From: Schistocerca nitens
Lineage: Eukaryota > Arthropoda > Insecta > Orthoptera > Acrididae
Direction: 5' to 3'
DNA length: 64,000 nucleotides
NCBI RefSeq assembly: GCF_023898315.1
Contig: NC_064622.1
Location: 79,299,387 to 79,363,386 of the forward strand
Shown here: positions 22,531-32,902 of the stretch, piece after piece
Layout: every line of letters begins with the position of its first letter
Numbering within the stretch: the stretch's first letter is position 1
Position numbers and translations under genes: made by a program
The notes under the pieces: generated by a model
The model's input: only the letters and a program-made list of their open reading frames with translations
Databases searched by the model: none
What the model was told of the DNA's origin: nothing

Positions 22531-24377
22531 AAACCGAATTTGTTGTTATAACCTGATTGTTAACGTGACCCTAGTGAGGAACGTTACTGAAAAGTTACTG
22601 AAAAGTTACTGAATACTTGTTTTTTAATGAACCACTGATACAGTTCACTTTCAAAAATGACAGTTACATATTACAATATAGTTACTGCACCCTCGTGCCT
22701 CTTAAAGCAGTTATTCAAACCGTTGTTCTTGGAACTGGGTGAATTAATCTCTCCCTATTGAGTTTCAAATTGTTTTAAACAACTCCGGGTCATTTCTAAG
22801 CTGTCGTTTTCTCTAGTTCTCCCTTTCTAACGACATTTCTGCACAGGATCCTTTTAAGATGACGCCCAGACACACGAGTTTGGACAGCCAGGAAGCAACA
22901 AGAAGAAGAACAATAAGAAGCCGCCAGAGACATCTGGCAGATAGTTTCTTATGGTCCAGACAACCCAGAGGCCCATCTAGACTCAGAGGTACCAACAATG
23001 CGACCAGGCAGGAATAGAGGAGGAACAGCTTCCAACAGCTTAAACTCCCATGGCTCGAGCCAAGGCTAATAAGGCCCGTCATTGAGTGCCAGTGTCAGTG
23101 TCACAAATCTGAATGATTAAGATCACGAGATCTCGAAGACCAACGTACAAGCCTGTCGGGGTTACCTGGGATGTTACTTTTGAGCAAGTATGTGATCCAA
23201 GCGTCACGAAGCACCGTCCACTTTCCTGTTGTTGTGGGACTACATCTAACAGGGCGATATGGACAACGACCGATAATTCAAGGTGGACCTGAACGTTGGC
23301 CCCCAGGTTCGCTTGGGCATTCTGGTATTTTGCCAGATTTGAGGGAAAAGAGTCAAAGTATTACCCAGTTTGTTGTTTAGAGGGTAGTGGGACGTGGTAC
23401 ATCGAAAAAGTATTTTACAAGTTTAGTCTCATTTGTCAAATTTTACAGCAGATTTGTATATCTCTCTTTGACATTGTTATTATTTAATCTGTTCATTACT
23501 ATAAATTTTGCTTCATCACTTTTAATTGATAAGTATTGCGATTCTCGTAAAGTTTCAGTTATGTTTTCATTTTCAATTTGCTTCCTTACAGGTACTTACT
23601 TTTAATTAATAAGTGTTATGACTCTCATAAAGTTTCAATTATGTTCACATTTACAATTGTGTAACCTCAGTCCTGGTGTATTTCATTGCTGTAGAAAGAG
23701 GAAAAATCATGTGCGTATTCCACTATCAGGTATCTAGCGTTAAAATTCTTTGGTAATGAAAGAGAAATTGGTATTTGTTATTCACTCTAAATTTATTTCA
23801 TAACGAATGCAGAGGTTTTTCTGGAGCACTCGTGAATAGAGTTTTAAGACTATAGCAGAGAATTACAGAGGATTCAAGCATGAAGAGCACGTGCAGCAAG
23901 ATCATCAGCGAGGCACTGAAGGAGACAGAGAACTACACATCCCGACTCCCAGCATCCTGGATGTGGAGGACCGGTGCCTGGTCTGAAAAGAGAAAAACGA
24001 TTCTCGGTTACCATGGAGCCGTTTTCATGAAGCTCTACTAGGAGCACTCTAGATGTAACAATATTACTAGGGCATTGCTTTTGATCTTTTACACCAGTGT
24101 AAGAAGTTGCAGAAAATTAAAAAATGGTGGTGGTAGTTTTAATTAGTAGATAAAAGTACACATCGTGTTAGGTGCAGTTATCGCAAGTTACCATGAGTTA
24201 AACAATGAGAAAGTTACGACGCAAATAATCTTCTTCCAGAATCGGCTGCGTATCTTTGATCTCCCTCCAGTGATTGCCCAGAAGAGCATCTGCAGGGTCG
24301 CAACGTGTTACGCTGCACTTGCACTGTATTTGCACTTCAGAGTACATCTGCAAAGCATAAGTTCTCTGATAAAAATA
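22531..24377. other. Non-coding stretch with only a short tandem repeat
   Basis: No gene was recognised. The one structure seen is the 79-bp duplication listed separately. Confidence 0.45.
23518..23660. repeat. Two-copy tandem repeat, unit about 79 bp
   Basis: 'acttttaattgataagtat' followed by 'tctcgtaaagtttcagttatg' type sequence at 23518-23581 is repeated, with substitutions, at 23597-23660 in the same orientation. A small local duplication. Confidence 0.75.
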
Positions 24378-25101
24378 TACAGGATGTCCATGAAATGTTT
24401 CGACAAACAGTGGTTGCAGTGGGTGTCTTGAGGAGCAAATCGAGAACAGGAACCTGTGTCCTGAAACGTCACCCAATGACGTCACAGAGCGTCGAAGTTA
24501 CAGGAGTCGGCGTCTGCCACTACGCAAGCCCTTCGGCATCAAACGTGACTTTCTAAACTGACGGACCGTAGGCGGAACGTCTCGCAACGTTGTTTCTTAT
24601 TCGCTGATCGAGAGTGATTCGCACGGTCACCAGTGGAGAAGGGCCTTGTCTCCTATGAATGCCTTGCTCTGTTATCTTGGTGGGTAACAAACACATTTTT
24701 ACATCCGTAGTTTGTTTTCTCCTCTACACAGAAAAACGTTGGAGATTTCAGAGGGCTCCAGGAGAAATATGAACTGTGGATGGAAACCCTTGTCTGAAGC
24801 CGTCATTCGCCGAGGCAACACAGCATAGCATTCATAGGAGACAAGGCCTGTCTACGCACTAACTAGCTCCATCTTCTCCATTGGCCACTGTAGCAATCAG
24901 TCGCGATCAATAAATAACACTGCCAGATGTTACGCCTACGGTTCGTCGGCATACAAAGTCACTGTTTCTGCCTAGCGGCAGGCTTCGGTGCCTGTAGCTC
25001 CGACGCTCTGTATCGTCGTTGGATGACGTTTCCGGACACTGATTCTTATCTTCGATTTTTTCCTTAAAAAGTCTGTCGCAACATTTCTGGGACACCTCGT
25101 A
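24378..25101. mobile_element. Foldback element: nearly palindromic, arms about 300 bp
   Basis: The left tip is 'tacaggatgtccatgaaatg' and the reverse-complemented right tip is 'tacgaggtgtcccagaaatg'. Further matching blocks occur in order in both arms: 'gtgtcc.gaaacgtca', 'acagagcgtcg.ag', 'ccgtaggcg.aac' and 'ggccttgtctcctatgaatg'. Only about 100 bp separate the arms. There is no coding frame. Flanks do not show a clear TSD. It is a non-autonomous DNA element that could form a long hairpin; superfamily unknown. Confidence 0.8.
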
Positions 25102-25634
25102 AATCATAGCCTTAGTTTTGGAGCACTGTAGTAGGGATAGCGGTTATCGCTGAAACAATTGGTTTTCGGTTAACCTGAGTGTTAAAACTGCACAAAACAA
25201 CCGGTTTCTGAAATAGCCGATTTTCGCTTTTTTATTCCCGTTATTTCCTGCAATAACCATAGACACCGAACAGTTTGCATTAAATAGGCGAATAACAGAA
25301 AAACTTAGTCCGTCCACCGTTTGCTGGTTTTCACTAAAAATGATAAGTTATAGTATACTAGAAAAAGCCACCAGTTTTTTGAAACCTTACTCCAAAATCT
25401 TCTTGTAAGTGGAGGTGAAACCACTGTTTGGGCATCGTGAATAGTCAGTGTTAAAAGATGAAAACTTAGGTCAAAGAAATCTGTTTTTGATGTTAATTTG
25501 TCCGTTTTCAAGGGTATAAGCAGCTGAACGCATATTGTTTTAGACATAGGCAACATGTTAACTATTTTCTATTTTTATTTTATACTACTAATGAATTGTT
25601 GTGAAGTTTTAAATTTATTACTGTTAACATAATT
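25102..25634. other. Non-coding stretch, nothing recognised
   Basis: AT-rich, with no supported gene. Confidence 0.4.
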
Positions 25635-25827
25635 AAAAAAATGGTTCAAATGGCTCTGAGCACTATGGGACTTAACATCGGAGGTCATCAGTCCCCTAGA
25701 ACTTTTAACTACTTAAACCTAACTAACCTAAGGACATCACACACATCCATGCCCGAGGCAGGATTCGAACCTGCGACCGTAGCGGTCGCGCGGTTCCAGA
25801 CTGAAGCGCCTAGAACCGCTCGGCCTT
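25635..25827 (-). mobile_element. tRNA-derived SINE, family S1
   Basis: TSD 'acataatt' lies at 25627-25634 and 25828-25835. The minus strand has the B box ggttcgaatcc and the family body. The tRNA-like 5' head stops at 'ccgagcgg', a few bases short of the fullest copy in the window. An A-rich run marks the 3' end. Confidence 0.92.
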
Positions 25828-25835
25828 ACATAATT

Positions 25836-27160
25836 CCTTCTTCATTTTTATTTCATAGAAACGGCTGATAAATCTCTAGCCTTTTACGCAAATTGTACTT
25901 CATTGGTACGTGACTTCGTAAAAACGTTTCCAGACTAGGGTTCTCGCCATTCTACAATACAACACATGTATGGCGACGTCAGCGGGAAACTACCGTATAG
26001 GAAGTGTGGGGACGACACACGGCAACAGGGACTTTATTGTCGCAGCAATGCTGCACCACCTCTTATGCTATGTGTTTGTCGCTCGTTTCTGTCGGCATTG
26101 TTATTAAAATAGTGCTGAGCGCTTTCTCCATTTTCTATAGCAACTCAGTGTTTCGAACCAATGCAAGTTTTACGAATAAAAATTACTCCTTTTTTTTTTA
26201 AAGAACGATTTATTTAAAAACGAAACATTTCAGCACTGCTGCTATGGTTAATTGGTATTTAGGTTTATTATTTGGTTATTAGTAAACAATAAAGAAAAAC
26301 GGCTTCTCTAACCGAGACCAAAAAAACACTGAAAAATACCGGTTATTTAGAACTAAAATACCCATTTCCATTTTAACGGGTTGGTCTTTCCCATCCCTAT
26401 AGTGCAGATGGTATAGAACTGATGTCAACCTCCACTGCTGATATAGGTCACAGCGGTCAAACGGTATGTGTGTGTGTGTGTGTGTGTGTGTTGTGTGTAG
26501 GCAGCTAATGCGGTTCCACAGTGTGGTAGCTGACGTAGCGACAGCAGCCCAGCAGCCGCTACGGACAGCTGGCATGGCCTGCCTCAGCGCTAACAGCAGC
26601 GGCCGAATACGGCTGCAAGGACCACATTGTCAGGCCGCCTTCTGTCTGGTCAGGTCTTAAGATGGCTCCACGTGGAGCCATGGCACATGATCACAGCACG
26701 AATCAAGTTGCGCGATTTCGTGGTGTCGAGGTGGATTGTCCAATGTATGGCTTATCATTCGCAACCATGTAACACGGCATGACAAAAGTGACTGGAAAAA
26801 AGTCCTGACAGACAGGGACCACAGTCCAGTGTCACTTCTTGTCAATGACAGCCAGTTCCAGACCCGACACGATTTTCTGCTGTCACTCTGGTCAATCTCA
26901 ACCACTTTCCTATTGAAAATTGAGAAATGAACTACATGTGATGGACATTTGGAGACATTTACCTCACAAAAGGCCATTGATCACAGCGATACGTAAAGTA
27001 GCACGTCTTCAGTGGACCAAACTGTGCTGGCGTAAGCTGTCGCTGGCACACAGGTCGGCAAAGACGTAGCAAGAAGACCGACAGTAGGCGTTGGATCGAG
27101 CGCGTCTATCAGGAAGAGGCCAAAGAGACACTCGCAAGCAACACGCTGCCAATGCCCTCT
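25836..27160. other. Non-coding stretch with a TG microsatellite
   Basis: Contains (TG)n at 26466-26490. No supported gene. Confidence 0.4.
26466..26490. repeat. (TG)n microsatellite
   Basis: An uninterrupted TG run of about 12 units. Confidence 0.95.
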
Positions 27161-27169
27161 CAGCCTCAA

Positions 27170-27690
27170 GTATTTAGATCGCCGCCGCTGACCGGAGGCC
27201 CTCAGTCTCAGTCACTAGCTCCGCCACTCAGTCTCTGGCGCACTAACTCGCACGCCAAGTTGGTGTCTGTCAGTACATTGCGACAGATTAGTGTACACAG
27301 CGGGACTTGTACTTGACCCATAGCGATACTACAGTTTGCAATAGCTAGAATACCGATATTGTCTGTAACAGGACTATTACAAATGGCTCTGAGCACTATG
27401 GGACTTAACTTCTGAGGTCATCAGTCCCCTAGAACTTAGAACTACTTAAACCTAACTAACCTAAGGACATCACACACATCCATGCCCGAGGCAGGATTCG
27501 AACCTGCGACCGTAGCGGTCGTGCGGACTATTACAGAACAGCATGTACCACAACACATGGACTCTCTTAAAGATAAGTAGCTTCATGTTAATGTAAATAA
27601 AGTACCTTGTTAATACACGTGTGCAGCTGTGTTGTAGAAATAGGATACCGGCCACCTAACAACATCCTCTCCCTATAGTAAAAGACACTA
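27170..27690 (+). mobile_element. Possible LTR-like fossil, interrupted by a SINE
   Basis: A 'ctcagtctcagtcactagc' promoter-like region, an 'aataaagtacc' polyadenylation-like site at about 27597 and a '...gtgcagctgtgttgtagaa' end give an LTR-like layout. No partner LTR or coding part is attached. Low confidence, by layout only. Confidence 0.25.
27382..27524 (-). mobile_element. tRNA-derived SINE, family S1, 5'-truncated
   Basis: TSD 'ggactattaca' occurs at 27371-27381 and 27525-27535. The B box and body are present, but the A-box half of the tRNA-like head is missing, as expected for a 5'-truncated insertion. Confidence 0.92.
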
Positions 27691-28170
27691 CAGTGTCGAC
27701 GAGGACACATCACAAACATCACAGAAATGGGACACTGGAGGCGTTTAGTGTGGTCCGATGAGTAGCGATTTTGCCTTTTATTTAGATGGTGGAAGGCCGA
27801 CAGTACAATGAGGCGTTCAACTGCAATGTGTAGAGGGTGTAATCCAAGACGGAGGTGGTGCTGTGATGTTTAGGGGGGTTTCTCGTACGATGACTTTAGT
27901 CCATTCATTCAGATTACCATGGAGATGAATCAGGGTATTTATTTAGACATTCTCGGTGGCCATTTTCCATCGTGATAGCTATGTGGTAGGCACTTCCGCT
28001 TTCAAAGGTGACATTCGCATATTCACAAAGCTGTGCGCATAGATACCTGTTTCCCCAAACACTTGACCACACTGTCGCATCTCAACTGCCCCAAAAAGAT
28101 TACTTGGTCTATACCCTAGAGCAAAAGTCTGGACTATTTGGAACAGCGGATGAAACTTAGCAATCAACAG
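27690..28170 (+). pseudogene. Tc1-like transposase remnant, family T7
   Basis: Broken frames read 'VWSDE*RF' at about 27750 and WWKADSTMRRSTAMCR, then a degenerate 'GGG.V..WG.FSYDD' block and ITMEMNQGIYLDILGGHF at about 27930. The order matches the catalytic core of Tc1-like transposases from the first Asp to the region before the second. A related remnant lies at 34440-34860 (VTVDMNQYVYFNI). Element ends were not found. Confidence 0.6.
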
Positions 28171-28324
28171 TCCCAGAACTGAGGAGCTCTGTAGGATCCA
28201 ATTTTCAGTGAGTGGTTTCAGCCAGATACGGGGCCATGATCAAATCTGGGGAGACAGTTGTACATTATTAGCCTGATGGCTTCTGATTAAAATGCAGATT
28301 TTATCAACTTTTTAATTTCATGTG

Positions 28325-28528
28325 TAAAAAAATGGTTCAAATGGCTCTGAGCACTATGGGACTTAACGTCTGAGGTCATCAGTCCCCTAGAACTTAGAAC
28401 TACTTAAACCTAACTAACCTAAGGACATCACACATATCCTTGCCCGAGACAGGATTTGAACCTGCGACCGTAGCTGGGGCGCAGTTCCAGACTGTAGCGC
28501 CTAGAACCGCTCGGCCACACAGGTCGGC
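28325..28528 (-). mobile_element. tRNA-derived SINE, family S1
   Basis: TSD 'taatttcatgt' occurs at 28313-28323 and 28529-28539. A full minus-strand copy with a decayed B box (ggttcaaatcc) and an A-rich 3' end. Confidence 0.9.
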
Positions 28529-28666
28529 TAATTTCATGTCTAAGATGACAGAGATGCGCCGATGCTTGTTATCGAGTCTGTACAGCAGAACTGCACTTTG
28601 GGAATTCCATATGGACTGGGATGTGGATGGGAATGCAGTCCCCACCCCCCACCTTGCGCCGGACGG

Positions 28667-28868
28667 TGTGACCGTGCGGTTCTAGGCGCTAGGCGCTTCA
28701 GTCTGGAACCGCGTGACCGCTACGGTCGCAGGTTCGAATCCTGCCTCGGGCATGGATGTGTGTGATGTCCTTAGGTTAGTTATGTTTAAGTAGTTCTAAG
28801 TTCTAGGGGACTGACGACGACAGATGTTCAGCCCCATAGTGCTCAGAGCCATTTGAACCATTTGAACC
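28667..28868 (+). mobile_element. tRNA-derived SINE, family S1, plus strand
   Basis: Head with B box ggttcgaatcc at 28731-28741, family body, and a duplicated 3' end 'ccatttgaaccatttgaacc'. It faces the SINE at 28325-28528 head to head and is followed at once by a run of 14 C. No TSD was found, so the insertion may have been rearranged. Confidence 0.85.
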
Positions 28869-28870
28869 AA

Positions 28871-28884
28871 CCCCCCCCCCCCCC
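28871..28884. repeat. C homopolymer, 14 bp
   Basis: Fourteen consecutive C immediately after the SINE 3' end. It is a likely slippage site and a possible assembly weak point. Confidence 0.95.
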
Positions 28885-29573
28885 GTCTCCTCCAACCGTC
28901 AGTGGACGGTAGAAAATGAACTACCAAGTTAAATCGGTACATTTCCGACATATTCTTCTGTTAGAGTTCAATAGACGGGTTGCAGCAACGGAGGCAGCAA
29001 TACGCTTTAGCGCCATGTATGAGGACAATGAAACTGGACAGAGCACGGGAAGGAAATGGTTTTCTCGTTTTAAGGAGGATTGCTTTGGCACTAATGAGTC
29101 TCCACGTACAAGAAGACGTTCGGGGTTTGATCAAGATCGTTTAAACACATTAATCCACAATGACCCACGTCATTGAACTCGAGAACTGACAAATGTGGCG
29201 AACTGTGATCAACCCACCATCGTGCGACATTTGCATGCAATGGGAGAAGGTTCAAAACTCGGCTTTATATCTACCGCAATGCTCTAAGTCTAAGCCAAAA
29301 TCACAAAAATCAGCTGGTGGCCGTATGTGCATCTCTGCTTGCTCGACGTCAATTGGCTCGTGAACTACACCAACCATTCCTATCCTATATCGTTACTGGT
29401 GACGAGAAATGGTTTCTTTATGTTGTTGTTGTGGTCTTCAGTCCAGAGATTGGTTTGATGCAGCTCTCCATGCTACTCTATCCTGTGCAAGCTTCTTCAT
29501 CTCCCAGTACCTACTGCAACCTACGTCCTTCTGAATTTGTTTACTGTATTCATCTCTAGGTCTCCCTCTACTA

Positions 29574-30995
29574 CACTCCTGGAAATGGAAAAAAGAACAC
29601 ATTGACACCGGTGTGTCAGACCCACCATACTTGCTCCGGACACTGCGAGAGGGCTGTACAAGCAATGATCACACGCACGGCACAGCGGACACACCAGGAA
29701 CCGCGGTGTTGGCCGTCGAATGGCGCTAGCTGCGCAGCATTTGTGCACCGCCGCCGTCAGTGTCAGCCACTTTGCCGTGGCATACGGAGCTCCATCGCAG
29801 TCTTTAACACTGGTAGCATGCCGCGACAGCGTGGACGTGAACCGTATGTGCAATTGACGGACTTTGAGCGAGGGCGTATAGTGGGCATGCGGGAGGCCGG
29901 GTGGACGTACCGCCGAATTGCTCAACACGTGGGGCGTGAGGTCTCCACAGTACATCGATGTTGTCGCCAGTGGTCGGCGGAAGGTGCACGTGCCCGTCGA
30001 CCTGGGACCGGACCGCAGCGACGCACGGATGCACGCCAAGACCGTAGGATCCTACGCAATGCCGTAGGGGACCGCACCGCCACTTCCCAGCAAATTAGGG
30101 ACACTGTTGCTCCTGCGGTATCGGCGAGGACCATTCGCAACCGTCTCCATGAAGCTGGGCTACGGTCCCGCACACCGTTAGGCCGTCTTCCGCTCACGCC
30201 CCAACATCGTGCAGCCCGCCTCCAGTGGTGTCGCGACAGGCGTGAATGGAGGGACGAATGGAGACGTGTCGTCTTCAGCGATGAGAGTCGCTTCTGCCTT
30301 GGTACCAGTGATGGTCGTATGCGTGTTTGGCGCCGTGCAGGTGAGCGCCACAATCAGGACTGCATACGACCGAGGCACACAGGGCCAACACCCGGCATCA
30401 TGGTGTGGGGAGCGATCTCCTACACTGGCCGTACACCACTGGTGATCGTCGAGGGGACACTGAATAGTGCACGGTACATCCAAACCGTCATCGAACCCAT
30501 CGTTCTACCATTCCTAGACCGGCAAGGGAACGTGCTGTTCCAACAGGACAATGCACGTCCGCATGTATCCCGTGCCACCCAACGTGCTCTAGAAGGTGTA
30601 AGTCAACTACCCTGGCCAGCAAGATCTCCGGATCTGTCCCCCATTGAGCATGTTTGGGACTGGATGAAGCGTCGTCTCACGCGGTCTGCACGTCCAGCAC
30701 GAACGCTGGTCCAACTGAGGCGCCAGGTGGAAATGGCATGGCAAGCCGTTCCACAGGACTACATCCAGCATCTCTACGATCGTCTCCATGGGAGAATAGC
30801 AGCCTGCATTGCTGCGAAAGGTGGATATACACTGTACTAGTGCCGACATTGTGCATGCTCTGTTGCCTGTGTCTATGTGCCTGTGGTTCTGTCAGTGTGA
30901 TCATGTGATGTATCTGACCCCAGGAATGTGTGAATAAAGTTTCCCCTTCCTGGGACAATGAATTCACGGTGTTCTTATTTCAATTTCCAGGAGTG
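29574..30995 (+). mobile_element. Tc1-like DNA transposon, family T1, copy D (full length, open transposase)
   Basis: TA TSDs lie at 29572-29573 and 30996-30997, with LINE sequence on both sides. The same inverted ends as the other copies are present, and the element is 1,422 bp. It is the third level of nesting (mariner, LINE, T1) and is nearly identical to copy C, so it is among the most recent events in the window. Confidence 0.97.
29818..30840 (+). CDS. Tc1-like transposase, family T1 (open, 340 aa)
   Basis: Same protein as at 20200-21222, differing by few residues (for example CLGTSDGR against GLGANDGR, and NVLFQQDN against NLLFQQDN). Two helix-turn-helix regions, the arginine-rich linker and the DDE blocks FSDESRF, FQQDNARPH and SPDLSPIEHVW are complete, with the same 32-residue spacing between the second Asp and the Glu. 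The start is the conserved MPRQ codon at 29818, and the stop is at 30838-30840. Since both copies are open, either could encode a functional enzyme; activity is not shown by the sequence. Confidence 0.93.
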   Translation: MPRQRGREPYVQLTDFERGRIVGMREAGWTYRRIAQHVGREVSTVHRCCRQWSAEGARARRPGTGPQRRTDARQDRRILRNAVGDRTATSQQIRDTVAPAVSARTIRNRLHEAGLRSRTPLGRLPLTPQHRAARLQWCRDRREWRDEWRRVVFSDESRFCLGTSDGRMRVWRRAGERHNQDCIRPRHTGPTPGIMVWGAISYTGRTPLVIVEGTLNSARYIQTVIEPIVLPFLDRQGNVLFQQDNARPHVSRATQRALEGVSQLPWPARSPDLSPIEHVWDWMKRRLTRSARPARTLVQLRRQVEMAWQAVPQDYIQHLYDRLHGRIAACIAAKGGYTLY

Positions 30996-31610
30996 TATTT
31001 TTACCCTCCACGTTGCCCTCCAATACTAAATTGGTGATCCCTTGATGCCTCAGAATATGTCCTACCAACAGATCCCTTCTTCTAGTCAAGTTGTGCCACA
31101 AATTTCTCTTCTCCCCAATTCTATTCAATACCTCTCCATCAGTTATGTGATCTACCCATCTAAGCTTCAGCATTCTTCTGTAGCACTACATTTCGAAAGC
31201 TTCTATTCTCTTCTTGTCGCAACTATTTATCGTCCATGTTCCACTTCCATACATGGCTACACTCCATACAAATACTTTCAGAAACGACTTCCTGACATTT
31301 AAGTCTATACTCGATGTTAACAAATTTCTCTTCTTTAGAAACGCTTTCCTTGACATTGCCAGTCTATATTTTATATCTTCTCTACTTCGACCATCATTAG
31401 TTGTTTTGCTCCCCAAATAGCAAATCATTTACTACTTTAAGTGTCTCATTTCCTAATCTAATTCCCTCTGCATCACCCAAATTAACACGCCTACATTACA
31501 ATATCCTCGTTTTGTTTTTGTTGTTGTTCATCTTATATCCTCCTTTCAAGACACTGTCCATTCCGTTCATCTACTCTTCCATATCCTTTGCTGTTCCCGA
31601 CAGAATTACA

Positions 31611-31803
31611 GCCGGCCGCGGTGGTCTCGCGGTTCTAGGCGCTCAGTCCGGAACCGCGCGACTGCTACGGTCGCAGGTTCGAATCCTGCCTCGGGCATGG
31701 ATGTGTGTGATGTCCTTAGGTTAGTTAGGTTTAAGTAGTTCTAAGTTCTAGGGGACTGATGACCACAGGTGTTAAGTCCCATAGTGCTCAGAGGCATTTG
31801 AAC
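31611..31803 (+). mobile_element. tRNA-derived SINE, family S1 (fullest copy), inside the RTE-like LINE
   Basis: The 13-bp TSD 'cgacagaattaca' lies at 31598-31610 and 31804-31816. The copy starts gccggccgcggtggtc (A-box region), has the B box ggttcgaatcc, the body and the 3' end 'gctcagaggcatttgaac'. Length 193 bp. It defines the family: a Pol III tRNA-like head with a short unrelated body and almost no poly(A). Confidence 0.96.
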
Positions 31804-32229
31804 CGACAGAATTACAATGTCATCGGTGAACCTCCAGGTTTTTATTTCGTCTCCGTGGATTTTAATTCCTACTCCGAATTTTTCTTTTGTTTCCTTTACT
31901 GCTTGCTCAATATACAGATTGAATAACATCGGGGATAGGCTACAACCCTGTCTCACTCCCTTCCCAACCCCTGCTTCCCTTTCACGCCCCTCGACTCTTT
32001 TAACTGCCATCTGGTTTCCGTACAAATTGCAAATAGCCTTTCGCTCCCTGTATTTTACCCCTACCACCTTCAGAATTTGGAAGAGAGTATGTTAATGTAT
32101 GGAAAAGGAAGGAATGGTTGACGCCAAAAAAGCAGAAGTTCCCCGTACAGAGACCTGCGCACGTCCTCAAAAGATAACGTTATGTATCCGGTGGAACAGC
32201 GACGGTTTGGTGTACTAGGAACTGTTTCC

Positions 32230-32424
32230 TGGTCGTGCGGTTAAAGGCGCTGCAGTCTGGAACCGCAAGACCGCTACGGTCGCAGGTTCGAATCCTGCCT
32301 CGGGTATGGATGTTTGTGATGTCCTTAGGTTAGTTAGGTTTAACTAGTTCTAAGTTCTAGGGGACTAATGACCTCAGCAGTTGAGTCCCATAGTGCTCAG
32401 AGCCATTTGAAACATTTTTTGAAA
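32230..32424 (+). mobile_element. tRNA-derived SINE, family S1, inside the mariner
   Basis: Likely TSD 'tgtttcc' at 32223-32229 and 32425-32431, with mariner transposase sequence continuing beyond. B box ggttcgaatcc and family body present; the extreme 5' head is truncated. Confidence 0.88.
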
Positions 32425-32902
32425 TGTTTCCCCGAATTGTAACCATCACTGCTGACATTTATTGTCAACAACTGAGAAGTCCTGCAGATGCAATTCAAGA
32501 ACAACGACCAGGAAGTCTGCATGAAGTGATGATATTCTACGATAACGCCTTCCCACATTCTGGTAGCTGACAAAGAACACTATAAAAGAGTTAGGGTGGG
32601 AAGTCACTCTTCACCCACCTCACTCTTCTGATCTTGCTCCCTCAGATTTTCCCCTTTTCCGCTCTGTACCGAAGAGCCTTCAAGGAACTCCCTTTCCGGA
32701 TGAAAACGCCCTCCGAACATTGCTCGACGAGTTCTGTGCCTCAAGCACGTTTCCTATAGTCGCTTAATCGCAAAGTTCCCCCAGCATTGGCAGAGTGTTG
32801 TAAATAGTGAAGGAGAATATATTATTGATGACTAAAGTTTCTGTTACGAGTTTTTTTATGTTTTTTAACGCCTGCGGCAGGCGAGCGTGTGGGCAGACTT
32901 AC

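Larger units (their letters stand above)
29425..32087 (-). mobile_element. RTE-like LINE, 5'-truncated, inserted in the mariner
   Basis: TSD 'tatgtt' lies at 29419-29424 and 32088-32093, with mariner coding sequence continuous across it. The minus-strand 3' end is the family's 'ctgaagaccacaacaac' tail. Reverse transcriptase C-terminal blocks are readable: YRLAMSRKAFLKKRNLLTSS, SFLKVFVWSVAMYGSGTWTI, KKRIEAFEM and LVGHILRHQGITNLVLEGN, and the YADD-region equivalent 'RFTDDIVILS' (31830s; the usual FADD reads FTDD). The conserved ending 'RVAWRAASNQS' lies at 29440-29480. A T1 copy (29574-30995) and a SINE (31611-31803) are nested in it. Confidence 0.9.
28885..32865 (+). mobile_element. mariner transposon (SETMAR/irritans-like), split by three nested insertions and an adjacent SINE
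   Basis: Transposase segments appear in order across the insertions: MNYQVKSVHFRHILLLEFNR and RKWFSRFKEDCFG (28916-29175); 'PSYIVTGDEKWFLY'-type block at about 29390 with the first catalytic Asp; then, after the LINE, VWKRKEWL (about 32100); after the SINE, ITADIYCQQLRS, FYDNAFPHSG (second Asp) and SSDLAPSDFPLFRS (third Asp, DD34D type) to GEYIID at about 32820. Joined across the LINE TSD, the local sequence is continuous. Several stops and shifts are present in addition. The terminal inverted repeats were not identified, and the left end abuts the SINE and C run. The right end is only about 40 bp from the pacifastin exon. Confidence 0.85.

Noticed and set aside
22813-23082. Leucine-rich minus-strand frame of 89 residues
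   Set aside because: It could look like a membrane protein, but it has no start context, no neighbours and no conserved motif; it is likely a chance frame on a purine-rich strand.
28440-28685. Short proteins beginning MPE(A/T)GFEPATVA in several places
   Set aside because: Antisense translation of the S1 SINE tRNA-like head, not genes.
31611-31700. tRNA-like sequences with good A and B boxes
   Set aside because: Each is the head of a SINE with body and TSD; none looks like a free-standing tRNA gene.
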